From positions 1-12,284 of the forward strand of contig JAICKZ010000066.1 of assembly GCA_025927665.1 (NCBI GenBank): a stretch of 12,284 nucleotides of DNA, in the 5' to 3' direction. Source of the DNA: Steroidobacteraceae bacterium. Lineage in GTDB: Bacteria > Pseudomonadota > Gammaproteobacteria > Steroidobacterales > Steroidobacteraceae. Of this stretch, positions 1-7,329 are shown piece by piece. A program made the position numbers and the translations under genes. Below the pieces are notes generated by a model. It worked only from the letters and a program-made list of their open reading frames with translations. It was not told the origin of the DNA and did not search any database. Every line of letters begins with the position of its first letter. Positions within the stretch are counted from its first letter, which is position 1.

Positions 1-756
1 AATCAATATCACGATGCGGAAGCTGAAGAACTGATGCTCGAAGATCTTGCAGATATGTTGCCAGAGTTAGGAAATGAACATCCACAAGTGATGGACGTTA
101 AAATAGATCTTGCAGATGTACTCGAAGTACAAGGTAAGTACAGTGAAGCGCAACCTTTATTCGAGATGGTTCTTGAACAAAAACGTCGGATACTAGGATC
201 TGAGCATCCTGACACTATTAGCTCGCTCGAATACTACGGCACTTTCTTGATTCAAAAAGGTGACTATGATCAAGCACAGATTGTCGTGCATCAGGCTTTA
301 AAAGCTAATAGTAAATTGTATGGCGATCAACATGAGTTTGTCGGCTATGACTATGTTATTTTGGGAATTCTGTATTTCATGCGTGGCGAATATGCACGTT
401 CTGAACAACAATATCGCCAGGCTTTGACAATATATGCAAAACGATTGGCACCCAACAATGTTTTTGTAGCTATTGCAGAAATGAGTTTGGGGCGTACATT
501 GATTCGAGAGAAAAAAGCTGAAGAAGCGATCGCCATACTTAAGCATGCTTTGGGCTCATTCAAAGCCATCTATGGCGACGATAACCAACTAACCCAACGT
601 ACATGTGCCATACTTGGTATCGCGTTCGTTGCTGCGCATCGCGATGATGAAGCCCGACCTTTACTTATTGCTGCACGTCCCTATATCGAGAACACAATAA
701 ACAGATATGACCTGTTGCGCGAATTTCACGATGCGTTGGATGCGATCAAGCATTAA
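1..756 (+). CDS. TPR-repeat protein, C-terminal part (5' end outside window)
   Basis: The reading frame is open from base 1, before the first internal ATG at 34, so this is the 3' part (251 codons) of a longer gene. The sequence is a run of kinesin-light-chain-type tetratricopeptide repeats of about 42 residues. Repeated signatures are 'NEHPQV', 'SEHPDT', 'GKYSEAQPLFE', 'GDYDQAQ' and 'GEYARSEQQYRQAL', with later, more degenerate units ('KKAEEAIAILKHAL', 'RDDEARPLL'). Such repeats form a helical scaffold for protein-protein contacts. No catalytic domain or membrane segment is visible in this part. In gammaproteobacteria this TPR type is often the C-terminal half of a Ser/Thr protein kinase. 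That is a guess here, because the N-terminus is missing. Base composition is AT-rich (one sampled line 33% GC). The TAA stop at 754-756 overlaps the ilvA stop on the other strand. Confidence 0.88.
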   Translation, partial: NQYHDAEAEELMLEDLADMLPELGNEHPQVMDVKIDLADVLEVQGKYSEAQPLFEMVLEQKRRILGSEHPDTISSLEYYGTFLIQKGDYDQAQIVVHQALKANSKLYGDQHEFVGYDYVILGILYFMRGEYARSEQQYRQALTIYAKRLAPNNVFVAIAEMSLGRTLIREKKAEEAIAILKHALGSFKAIYGDDNQLTQRTCAILGIAFVAAHRDDEARPLLIAARPYIENTINRYDLLREFHDALDAIKH

Positions 757-2273
757 CTTCCCAAAAATCGTTTGTAGGCCGGGTTGGTGGTTTCATCCAC
801 ATAAGGATATTTCAATTCACGCAAATGCAATAATAAATCTTCATGTTGTTCATTCGGTACTTGTATACCTGCGAGTACACGTCCGTAATCGGACCCATGA
901 TTACGATAATGAAATAAACTAATATTCCACTGTGTGCCAATCGCTTTCAAAAACTTCAGCAAAGCTCCGGGACGTTCTGGAAATTCAAAACGCAATAAAC
1001 GTTCATTATCAATTCCGCTAGCATGTCCGCCAACCATGAAGCGCACGTGTAATTTCGCCATTTCATTTTCAGTCATATCGATGATGTTGTAACCCGCATC
1101 TTTTAAGGTCTGCAAAATTTGACTGCGTTCTTTGCGCCCTTCATTCAAACCGATTCCAACAAAAATATTGGCGCGGTTACTGGAGTTATATCGATAATTG
1201 AATTCGGTGATATTACGTTGTCCCAATGCACCGCAAAATTTCAGAAAGCTGCCGGGCTGTTCAGGAATTTCTACTGCAAACAAACCCTCGCGCTGCGCAC
1301 CGATATCTGCACGCTCAGCCACATGACGCAGTCTGTCAAAATTCATGTTGGCACCACAACTAATGCCCACACAAGTTTTATCTTTGAGGCCTTCACGCAC
1401 GAGATATTTTTTTATACCGGCTACTGACAAAGCACCTGAAGGCTCCACGACGGTGCGGGTATCTTCAAAAATATCTTGAATCGCGGCGCAAATTTCGTCG
1501 GTGTTGACAAGAATAACTTCATCCACAAACTGCTGTGCCAATCGAAATGTTTCTTCGCCAACCTTGCGAACTGCAACAGCGTCAGCAAAAATTCCGACTC
1601 GCTCCAAGGTCACGCGCTTATGTTCTTTCAACGACTGGTACATTGCATTCGCGTCTTCTGGTTCCACTCCAATAATTTTAATGCGGGGAAACAATTGTTT
1701 GACGTATGCAGCAACACCCGCAATCAAACCACCGCCGCCAACGGCAATAAACATTGCATCAATTTCTTCACCGGGGTATTGACGCAATATCTCCATACCA
1801 ATCGTGCCTTGACCTGCAATAACATCGGGATCGTCAAAGGGATGAATAAAGGTCAACGAACGCTGCTGCGTTAGTATCATGGCATGCTCATAGGCTTGAT
1901 CAAAATCATCACCGTGCAACACTACCTCACCACCGAGATCAATCACTGCCTGAACTTTGATACTCGGTGCAGTGCGCGGCATGACAATCACGGCAGGAAT
2001 ACCGCGACGTTTGGCACTGAGCGCAACGCCCTGTGCATGATTACCAGCTGAGGCACAAATGACACCACGTTTGGCAACTGCTTCTGACAGATGCACAGTC
2101 TTGTTGTAGGCACCACGCAATTTGAACGAAAAAACCGGTTGCATGTCTTCGCGCTTCAACAAAACTTTACTGCCTACCTTGCGACTCAATCGAGGTGCAA
2201 GCTCCAAAGGTGTTTCATTAGCGACGTCATAGACACGCGCTTTGAGAATACGTTCGAGATAAGAATCGTTCAT
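753..2273 (-). CDS. ilvA: Threonine deaminase (L-threonine ammonia-lyase), biosynthetic
   Basis: PLP enzyme converting L-threonine to 2-oxobutanoate and ammonia, the first committed step to isoleucine, in the cytosol. The 506 residues are close to E. coli IlvA (514). The N-terminal fold-II PLP domain shows 'SFKLRGAYN' with the Schiff-base Lys at residue 51, 'SAGNHAQG' at about 75-82, and the glycine loop 'AVGGGGLIAG' at about 177-186 that holds the PLP phosphate. The C-terminus carries two ACT-like regulatory modules, from about 330 ('VEIPEQPGSFLKF') and about 426 ('FEFPERPGALLKF'). This is the layout of the isoleucine-inhibited, valine-activated biosynthetic enzyme rather than the short catabolic TdcB. 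The ATG start fits the conserved N-terminus, though no strong Shine-Dalgarno sequence precedes it. The stop overlaps the convergent TPR gene. A 170-nt divergent intergenic region separates it from the gene at 2444. Confidence 0.97.
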   Translation of the reverse strand: MNDSYLERILKARVYDVANETPLELAPRLSRKVGSKVLLKREDMQPVFSFKLRGAYNKTVHLSEAVAKRGVICASAGNHAQGVALSAKRRGIPAVIVMPRTAPSIKVQAVIDLGGEVVLHGDDFDQAYEHAMILTQQRSLTFIHPFDDPDVIAGQGTIGMEILRQYPGEEIDAMFIAVGGGGLIAGVAAYVKQLFPRIKIIGVEPEDANAMYQSLKEHKRVTLERVGIFADAVAVRKVGEETFRLAQQFVDEVILVNTDEICAAIQDIFEDTRTVVEPSGALSVAGIKKYLVREGLKDKTCVGISCGANMNFDRLRHVAERADIGAQREGLFAVEIPEQPGSFLKFCGALGQRNITEFNYRYNSSNRANIFVGIGLNEGRKERSQILQTLKDAGYNIIDMTENEMAKLHVRFMVGGHASGIDNERLLRFEFPERPGALLKFLKAIGTQWNISLFHYRNHGSDYGRVLAGIQVPNEQHEDLLLHLRELKYPYVDETTNPAYKRFLGS

Positions 2274-2443
2274 GGGAATACCATACAGCTATGTCGGTGT
2301 TTTGAAGTTGTGTACAGTAACAGGCGACAGCCCACAGTTCTACAGGTGCTGCTACACTGAGCATTGATGCAAAGTCACCACAAATTGCAACGTAGTAATT
2401 TGCGGCTTCTCGACTCTTTAAAATCTTAGTTTACTCAATTACG

Positions 2444-3748
2444 ATGAAATTAATTCCTGCAGATTTGATAACCAGTTTCACGCGTCGCCAGGCGTTGCAA
2501 TTGGGATTGGGTATCTTAAGCGCCACCGCTATTGCGCAAACCGCCAGCAGTTCTGAATCGACATCAAGCACTTCTGAAGTATGGAATGCTTTACGTGCGC
2601 AACTGGTACTTAATCCACGTATTGCGTACTTCGACACCGCCACTGCCGGGCCAACAACGCGCGCGGTACTGGCAACTGAATATCGCGCCATGGAAGCACT
2701 GCATACCGATGAGCAAGATTTTTATGCTGCGCGCTACAATGCGCAGGCGGTACAACAACTATGCAGCGAGATTGCCAGTTGGCTTAATTGTAGTCGCGAC
2801 GAGTTGATATTGATCAGAGATGCACAAGCGGGCCTGGAACAATTCGCAAGCTGGTTCAATTTTCAACCTGCATTGCAAGTCGGAGATGAACTGGTCATCA
2901 GCAACCAACTGCCTGCTGCAATGCTTAGGTTTTGGACACAATGGGCGCACCAGCGTGGCGTGATTATCAAAATCGTTATATTGCCCAGTCCGTTACTGAA
3001 TCGTGAACAGGCCATTGCATCGTTCACCGCCGCAATGACTGATCGCAGTCGCGTGGTCGTTTTCAGCCATGTACAACATACCGATGGATCGATTCTGCCA
3101 GTGCACGATATTTGTCGCATCGCACGCGAGCGCAAGGCGATATCTGTTGTGGATGGCGCATTGGCACTGGGCGCGATACCCGTTTCGATAATTGATATGG
3201 AATGCGATATATATGCCAGCAGTTTTTGTCACTGGTTGAATGGTCCGCAACATACTGGCGTGTTGTATGTCCGTCGCGAATTGCATTCGCAATTACCTTA
3301 TTTGTCAGATGCCTTGATTGAAACTTTGAATCTGAATACAGCAATGTGGCCTGTGTTGATTGCGAAGTGGGCGCAGGATTTTTTGCAGTATGCGCCGCAG
3401 TACCAAGCGCTATCGCCTGCTTTATCATTGCAACAAACCGTCGGCAGCACTGTCATCGCAGCGCGTATTCACGAATTAAGTAGCTATGCACGTTTACAGT
3501 TGCAAAGTGCAAATCTACAAGTTTTGACAGCAATGCCCGGTGAGATGTGGAGCAATATATTGGTGGTGAGCGCAGGTCGACGCAACGTTGCAGAGTTGAT
3601 CGCTTACTTGCGTCATACTGATCAAGTGATGGTAAGTGGAATGAATCTTTCAACGGGTGCAGCGCTGCGTATATCATTCCATATCTATAATTCTTTCGAC
3701 GATATCGATCGCTTAATGCGCGGTTTAATACGCGCAATACATACCTGA
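2444..3748 (+). CDS. Tat-signal class V aminotransferase-fold protein lacking the PLP lysine (probable pseudoenzyme)
   Basis: 434 residues. The N-terminus has twin arginines at 14-15 ('TRRQALQLG'), a hydrophobic stretch to about 31 and an Ala-rich end, consistent with Tat export, so the mature protein would be periplasmic. The rest follows the class V aminotransferase (isopenicillin N epimerase-like) fold: 'AYFDTATAGP' (about 61-70), 'VVVFSHVQHTDGSILPV' (about 204-220), 'VVDGALALGAIPV' (about 235-247), 'CDIYASSFCHWLNGP' (about 254-268), 'TGVLYVRRE' and near the end 'LRISFHIYNS'. Family members normally read GHKW at the PLP-binding site; here it is CHW with His263 replacing Lys. The usual VDGAHA His is Leu240, although Asp237 is kept. 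The N/T-rich cofactor loop is 'LIRDAQAG'. The frame is intact, so this is probably a retained non-PLP role rather than decay. The small membrane gene follows after 22 nt, probably in the same transcript. The function is unknown. Confidence 0.82.
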   Translation: MKLIPADLITSFTRRQALQLGLGILSATAIAQTASSSESTSSTSEVWNALRAQLVLNPRIAYFDTATAGPTTRAVLATEYRAMEALHTDEQDFYAARYNAQAVQQLCSEIASWLNCSRDELILIRDAQAGLEQFASWFNFQPALQVGDELVISNQLPAAMLRFWTQWAHQRGVIIKIVILPSPLLNREQAIASFTAAMTDRSRVVVFSHVQHTDGSILPVHDICRIARERKAISVVDGALALGAIPVSIIDMECDIYASSFCHWLNGPQHTGVLYVRRELHSQLPYLSDALIETLNLNTAMWPVLIAKWAQDFLQYAPQYQALSPALSLQQTVGSTVIAARIHELSSYARLQLQSANLQVLTAMPGEMWSNILVVSAGRRNVAELIAYLRHTDQVMVSGMNLSTGAALRISFHIYNSFDDIDRLMRGLIRAIHT

Positions 3749-3770
3749 TTAATCTTTACTGCGAGCTAAT

Positions 3771-4184
3771 GTGGATTTATCTACCAGCATTTCAACCGGC
3801 GCGGCTGCGAGTTTGGCCGTCGCTTTAATACTACGACCATTGTGGAGTCGCATTGCGATACATAGTAAACATCCGCTCGATCAATGGATTCCTATAAGTA
3901 CGCGTACAGAAGCGCTGTATCTTGCTGCACATGCGATCGCCGGTGCTACGCAAGGAGTGTTGTTCTGGTTAAGCTGGGGCTTTGCAGCGTTGTATCATTT
4001 GTCGTGGTGGACGCATGGCTTGATTATTGGACTGAGTTACTCTTTGTTATTGATGTTACCGTTACTGATTGCATGCGCCGCTGTCATACGCATCAGTAAG
4101 AGTATGTGGTGGTTGCTATTAGGGGAAACTGTGATGACCTGTACAGCGGTCGGGTTGGCATGTAGTTGGAACTGGATGCAATAG
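3771..4184 (+). CDS. Small integral membrane protein of unknown function
   Basis: A 137-residue hydrophobic protein I do not recognise. Clear membrane segments lie at about 50-78 (Trp-rich 'GVLFWLSWGFAALYHLSWW'), about 82-107 ('LLLMLPLLIACAAVI') and about 111-133. A weaker hydrophobic stretch lies at about 11-25, giving three or four spans. A basic and polar loop ('RIAIHSKHPLDQW') lies between the first two. No catalytic motif is visible. The frame begins with GTG at 3771, with GAG five bases upstream as a weak ribosome binding site; the ATG at 3769 is in another frame that stops quickly. It sits 22 nt after the aminotransferase-fold gene on the same strand and ends 9 nt before the convergent hydrolase gene. 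Co-transcription with the upstream gene is likely, so it could be the membrane partner of that exported protein (inference). Confidence 0.7.
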   Translation: MDLSTSISTGAAASLAVALILRPLWSRIAIHSKHPLDQWIPISTRTEALYLAAHAIAGATQGVLFWLSWGFAALYHLSWWTHGLIIGLSYSLLLMLPLLIACAAVIRISKSMWWLLLGETVMTCTAVGLACSWNWMQ

Positions 4185-4193
4185 AAACGCAAT

Positions 4194-5048
4194 TTACTTA
4201 TCCAAAAACTGCCTGATTACTTGCAACACACGTTGAGCACTACCACCAAAAATATTTGCACTGGTATCAGCGACTTCTTCCAACATGGATTGCGCATACG
4301 AACTCTTGGCGCGCAATGAATGTTCGCGATATTCATCATTCGATTTGATTATCAGTCCTGGTTGACGAAGTGCGGCCAATTTCTTTTGTGTCGGATATTC
4401 CAACATAGCATGCAACGCTGCGGAACTGCGCCGTCGGCTACGCAGGAAGTCCACCAGTTCATCGGTTAACTGTTCGGGATTGGCGTGTGCACCACGTGCA
4501 TGATGTAAACGTTGCCATTCTTTTAATAGATGTGAACCGTCAGCAATCGCGACAGAGGGCAATGAGTTCCATTCTTGCGATTTAACTTCTTGAGGAGTGA
4601 AATGTGGCACCGATGACAACACCAATCGATGGCATTGCTGCGGCTTCACTGATGCCAACTCAATAGCAATCAAAGCACCCAACTGTGCGCCAATGATATC
4701 GACTGCGCGCAACCGTAGCGACTGCATAAAATCATCAATGGCGCCGGCCAAGTCGGCAATCGACAAATCAATGCTGGGTGCATCAGAGGCGCCATATCCC
4801 GGCAGATCAAAAGCGTACACACTGCGATCGCGGCCCAGTTCAGGCAACAACGGTGTAAAAAAATTCATGGAGCTGCCGGATGGATGCAAACAAATCAACG
4901 GTGTCCGCTCATCGAAACCACCACCAGACGGATAGGCGGTCGCCAAGTGCAATTGACCAACACGACACTCTGTATAGCTGCGGCGTATATGTACTGTGGT
5001 AGGCATCACCATGGGTGCGCGACGACGGGATCGGGCAGCTTGAAGCAA
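4194..5048 (-). CDS. Alpha/beta-hydrolase-fold protein without the usual Ser-His catalytic residues
   Basis: 284 residues from a TTG at 5048 that has GGAG about 8 nt upstream. In-frame ATGs at 5012 (residue 13) and 5006 (residue 15) are alternatives and would remove an Arg-rich N-terminus. Core fold features are present: oxyanion-type 'LHPSG' (54-58), 'FDLPGYGASD' (80-89), the nucleophile-elbow region 'DIIGAQLGALIAIELA' (from 117), a helical cap from about 160 to 225, and 'LIIKSNDE' (232-239) at the usual acid strand. The elbow GxSxG reads G-A-Q-L-G, with Gln122 in place of Ser. The usual late GHF motif reads 'SANIF', with Asn265 in place of His. Ordinary esterase chemistry is therefore unlikely. 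It may be a pseudoenzyme or belong to a subfamily with a non-Ser elbow. It lies downstream of ilvB on the same strand, 173 nt away, and converges with the membrane protein gene. Confidence 0.85.
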   Translation of the reverse strand: MLQAARSRRRAPMVMPTTVHIRRSYTECRVGQLHLATAYPSGGGFDERTPLICLHPSGSSMNFFTPLLPELGRDRSVYAFDLPGYGASDAPSIDLSIADLAGAIDDFMQSLRLRAVDIIGAQLGALIAIELASVKPQQCHRLVLSSVPHFTPQEVKSQEWNSLPSVAIADGSHLLKEWQRLHHARGAHANPEQLTDELVDFLRSRRRSSAALHAMLEYPTQKKLAALRQPGLIIKSNDEYREHSLRAKSSYAQSMLEEVADTSANIFGGSAQRVLQVIRQFLDK

Positions 5049-5049
5049 G

Positions 5050-5084
5050 GGCGTTACTCCACAAACAATCAGAATAGTAACGCC
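5050..5084. repeat. Perfect 9-bp inverted repeat covering the ribosome binding site of the hydrolase gene
   Basis: GGCGTTACT at 5050-5058 and AGTAACGCC at 5076-5084 are perfect reverse complements separated by 17 nt. On the minus strand the downstream arm includes part of the GGAGT Shine-Dalgarno-like sequence, and the TTG start lies directly after the hairpin. The RNA hairpin could hide the ribosome binding site, or the DNA could be an operator for a dimeric regulator. There is no T-run after it on the minus strand, so it is a poor intrinsic terminator for ilvB. Confidence 0.55.
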
Positions 5085-5221
5085 ACTTTAAGGAGCGACT
5101 CCGCTGCAAACTTGGACTTGCGTCTCAGCTTCAGCGGTCAAGAGTGATTCGGTTCACATCTCTGTTAAGTAATAAGCTGTATTCGTCAGTAAAGATTTCC
5201 TTAACTTGGATGAGAGGTCAC

Positions 5222-7078
5222 CTAAAACATCTTGGACTCATCCAGTTTTTCTTCCTGCTTCGTTGCAGCACGTGCGGCGATAAAATCGCCCGTGATCATT
5301 TGTTCATAAGGTTGCCCTGGACCGACCATGGGGTATACACCAGCATCGGCGTCGATCATCACTTCCAGAAATGCGGGGCCCTTAAATTCAATGAATTCAC
5401 GCACCACACGCGGTACATCTTCTTTGCGATCAAGGCGCACAGCGAAAGGAAAACCATCGGCCTGAGCCGCTTTGATGAAATCTTTTTTATGCAATGATTT
5501 GTCACTGGCAGAGAGTCGTCCTTTGAAAAACAGTTTTTGCCACTGCTTCACCATGCCATCGCCATTGTTGTTCAAAATCACCACTTTTACTGGTAATTCG
5601 TAAGTCGTAACTGTTTCCAACTCGCCGAGATTCATGCGAATACTGGCATCGCCATCGACATCAATAACTAATCTCTGTGGACGAGCAAATTGTGCGCCGA
5701 TGGCCGCAGGCAAACCAAAACCCATCGTGCCCATGCTGCCGGATGTCAGCCATTGACGCGGGCCTTTGAAATCGAAATATTGTGCCGACCACATCTGATG
5801 CTGACCTACACCGGTACTGATAATGGCCTCGCCCTTGGTGAGCTTGTTGATTTCTTCAATCACATAGTAAGGCTGTATCAATTGACTATCGCGATCGTAA
5901 TTCATCGCATATTGTCTTTTCAGCTGCTGGCAATGTTTTAACCAATCGTTCGTGTCGAGTTTCAATTTGTGCTTGCGACCATAGGCAATTAAAACCTGTA
6001 ACGCTTGATCGAGTATGCCAATGTGATGCCATTGTGTTGATTTCACTTTATTGATTTCAGACGCATCAATATCAATCTGTGCAATGGTGGCACTTCCAGC
6101 AAAACGTTTTGGATCGCCGGCAACGCGGTCATCAAAACGTGCACCGAGTGCAAACAAAAAATCACAATCAACCACGGCATAATTGGCATAGGCAGTGCCA
6201 TGCATTCCCAACATGTTCATGGATAACTGATGAGTCGTATCGAACGAGCCTAGCGCCATTAATGTCGTCACCACGGGGATATTAAATTCTTCGGCAAAAT
6301 TACGCATGACAATGCTTGCGCCGCCATTCACGACACCGCCGCCCGCATAAATCAACGGACGCTTACAGTGTTTCAACAGATTCCAGAATTCTGCACAATG
6401 CGTGTCACTCAACACTGATTTGGTGAGTCGATTCATACGCTGACGATAACCCGGATAAGCCAAGCGGCCTTCGCCCTTGAACACACACTTGGTGTTTTGC
6501 ACGTCCTTCGGAATATCAATCACCACCGGGCCAGGACGACCGGTACGCGCGATTTCAAATGCGGTGCGAATGGTTGCCTCAAGCTGTGTTGCATCGGTAA
6601 TCAAGAACACATGCTTCGCCACTGAGCCCATGATGCCGGTGACAGGCGCTTCCTGAAAAGCATCCGTACCAATCGCGCTGGTAGCGACTTGACCACAAAT
6701 CACCACAATAGGAATGGAATCAGCCATGCAATCGCGCACCGGAGTGACGGTGTTGGTCGCTCCCGGACCCGATGTCACCAAGGCGACACCAACCTTACCG
6801 CTGGCGCGCGCATAACCCGCTGCCATAAAACCTGCTCCTTGCTCGTTCGCAGGCACGATCAAAGGGATTTGCTGCTTACCGGAATTTGGCCGTGCGGCAG
6901 CTTGGTTATATACAAAAATCGCGTCGTACGTGGGTAGAATGGCGCCGCCGGAATAACCAAATACAACATCCACACCTTCATCGGCCAGTACTTGAACCAA
7001 AATTTCCGCGCCAGAAAGTGCTTGACCTACGAGCGGATGGGATTGTGAAGAAATAATGGCCTGAGCGTGATAATTCAC
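5222..7078 (-). CDS. ilvB: Acetolactate (acetohydroxyacid) synthase large, catalytic subunit
   Basis: ThDP/FAD/Mg enzyme that joins two pyruvates, or pyruvate and 2-oxobutanoate, to make acetolactate or acetohydroxybutyrate for valine/leucine and isoleucine. About 618 residues, somewhat longer than E. coli IlvB (about 562). Seen in order: 'FGYSGGAILPTYDAI' (about 40-54), catalytic Glu79 in 'ANEQGAGFMAAGYARASG', 'TSGPGATNTVTPV', 'IGTDAFQEAPV', 'GRPGPVVIDIPKDVQ', a central FAD domain, 'GSMGTMGFGLPAAIGAQ', and the ThDP motif from 'GDAS' (about 476) to 'ILNN' (about 504). I prefer the GTG at 7078 because AGGA lies 7 nt upstream; an in-frame TTG at 7093 would add five residues but has no ribosome binding site. 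Compared with the common HEQGA motif, the His is Asn, and an extra stretch lies before it. The regulatory subunit ilvN is not adjacent but 4.6 kb away in divergent orientation. Confidence 0.97.
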   Translation of the reverse strand: MNYHAQAIISSQSHPLVGQALSGAEILVQVLADEGVDVVFGYSGGAILPTYDAIFVYNQAAARPNSGKQQIPLIVPANEQGAGFMAAGYARASGKVGVALVTSGPGATNTVTPVRDCMADSIPIVVICGQVATSAIGTDAFQEAPVTGIMGSVAKHVFLITDATQLEATIRTAFEIARTGRPGPVVIDIPKDVQNTKCVFKGEGRLAYPGYRQRMNRLTKSVLSDTHCAEFWNLLKHCKRPLIYAGGGVVNGGASIVMRNFAEEFNIPVVTTLMALGSFDTTHQLSMNMLGMHGTAYANYAVVDCDFLFALGARFDDRVAGDPKRFAGSATIAQIDIDASEINKVKSTQWHHIGILDQALQVLIAYGRKHKLKLDTNDWLKHCQQLKRQYAMNYDRDSQLIQPYYVIEEINKLTKGEAIISTGVGQHQMWSAQYFDFKGPRQWLTSGSMGTMGFGLPAAIGAQFARPQRLVIDVDGDASIRMNLGELETVTTYELPVKVVILNNNGDGMVKQWQKLFFKGRLSASDKSLHKKDFIKAAQADGFPFAVRLDRKEDVPRVVREFIEFKGPAFLEVMIDADAGVYPMVGPGQPYEQMITGDFIAARAATKQEEKLDESKMF

Positions 7079-7095
7079 GGCTTGATCCTGCAATC

Positions 7096-7115
7096 AAAAG
7101 GGGTGGAGGGGAAAG
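7096..7115. repeat. Homopurine near-mirror tract upstream of ilvB
   Basis: On the plus strand this is a purine tract broken by one T. It reads as runs of A, GGGG, T, GG, A, GGGG, AAA, a near-perfect mirror around its centre. In the ilvB transcript it becomes a pyrimidine tract ending about 18 nt before the GTG start. Mirror purine tracts can form triplex DNA, and the G runs could allow a small quadruplex. In addition, GGGTGGA at 7101-7107 is the reverse complement of TCCACCC at 7191-7197, so the ilvB leader RNA could pair across 83 nt. Any regulatory role is inference. Confidence 0.35.
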
Positions 7116-7329
7116 ATAACAGCTACGCCGCGCGAGCACCACTTTGAATTCCCTAAGTACGCTGATTAACTCCAAAGCTAGAGCTTCCTATCCACCCTCC
7201 GGTTACTACATCGAATCGATTGAGCAGCAAGAATCGGAGTTTTGAACAACGACTGAATGCCTATTCTGCCGCTCAGATCATTGAGTGGTTTCGATGATCT
7301 TCCCGAAACTACTTGCGAGGAACGTCCAA

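Noticed and set aside
2274..2443. Promoter pair in the 170-nt divergent region between ilvA and the aminotransferase-fold gene (for example TAAAAT near 2420).
   Set aside because: Promoters must exist here, but no -35/-10 pair with proper spacing could be fixed by eye.
5101..5137. CCGCTG/CAGCGG 6-bp inverted repeat downstream of ilvB as a terminator.
   Set aside because: The stem is short, the loop is 25 nt, and there is no T-run on the minus strand.
6978..7175. Minus-strand frame starting at a TTG with residues ELISVLREFKVVL, resembling an ilv leader peptide.
   Set aside because: It has no good ribosome binding site, runs past the ilvB start in another frame, and has no run of Ile/Val/Leu codons long enough for attenuation.
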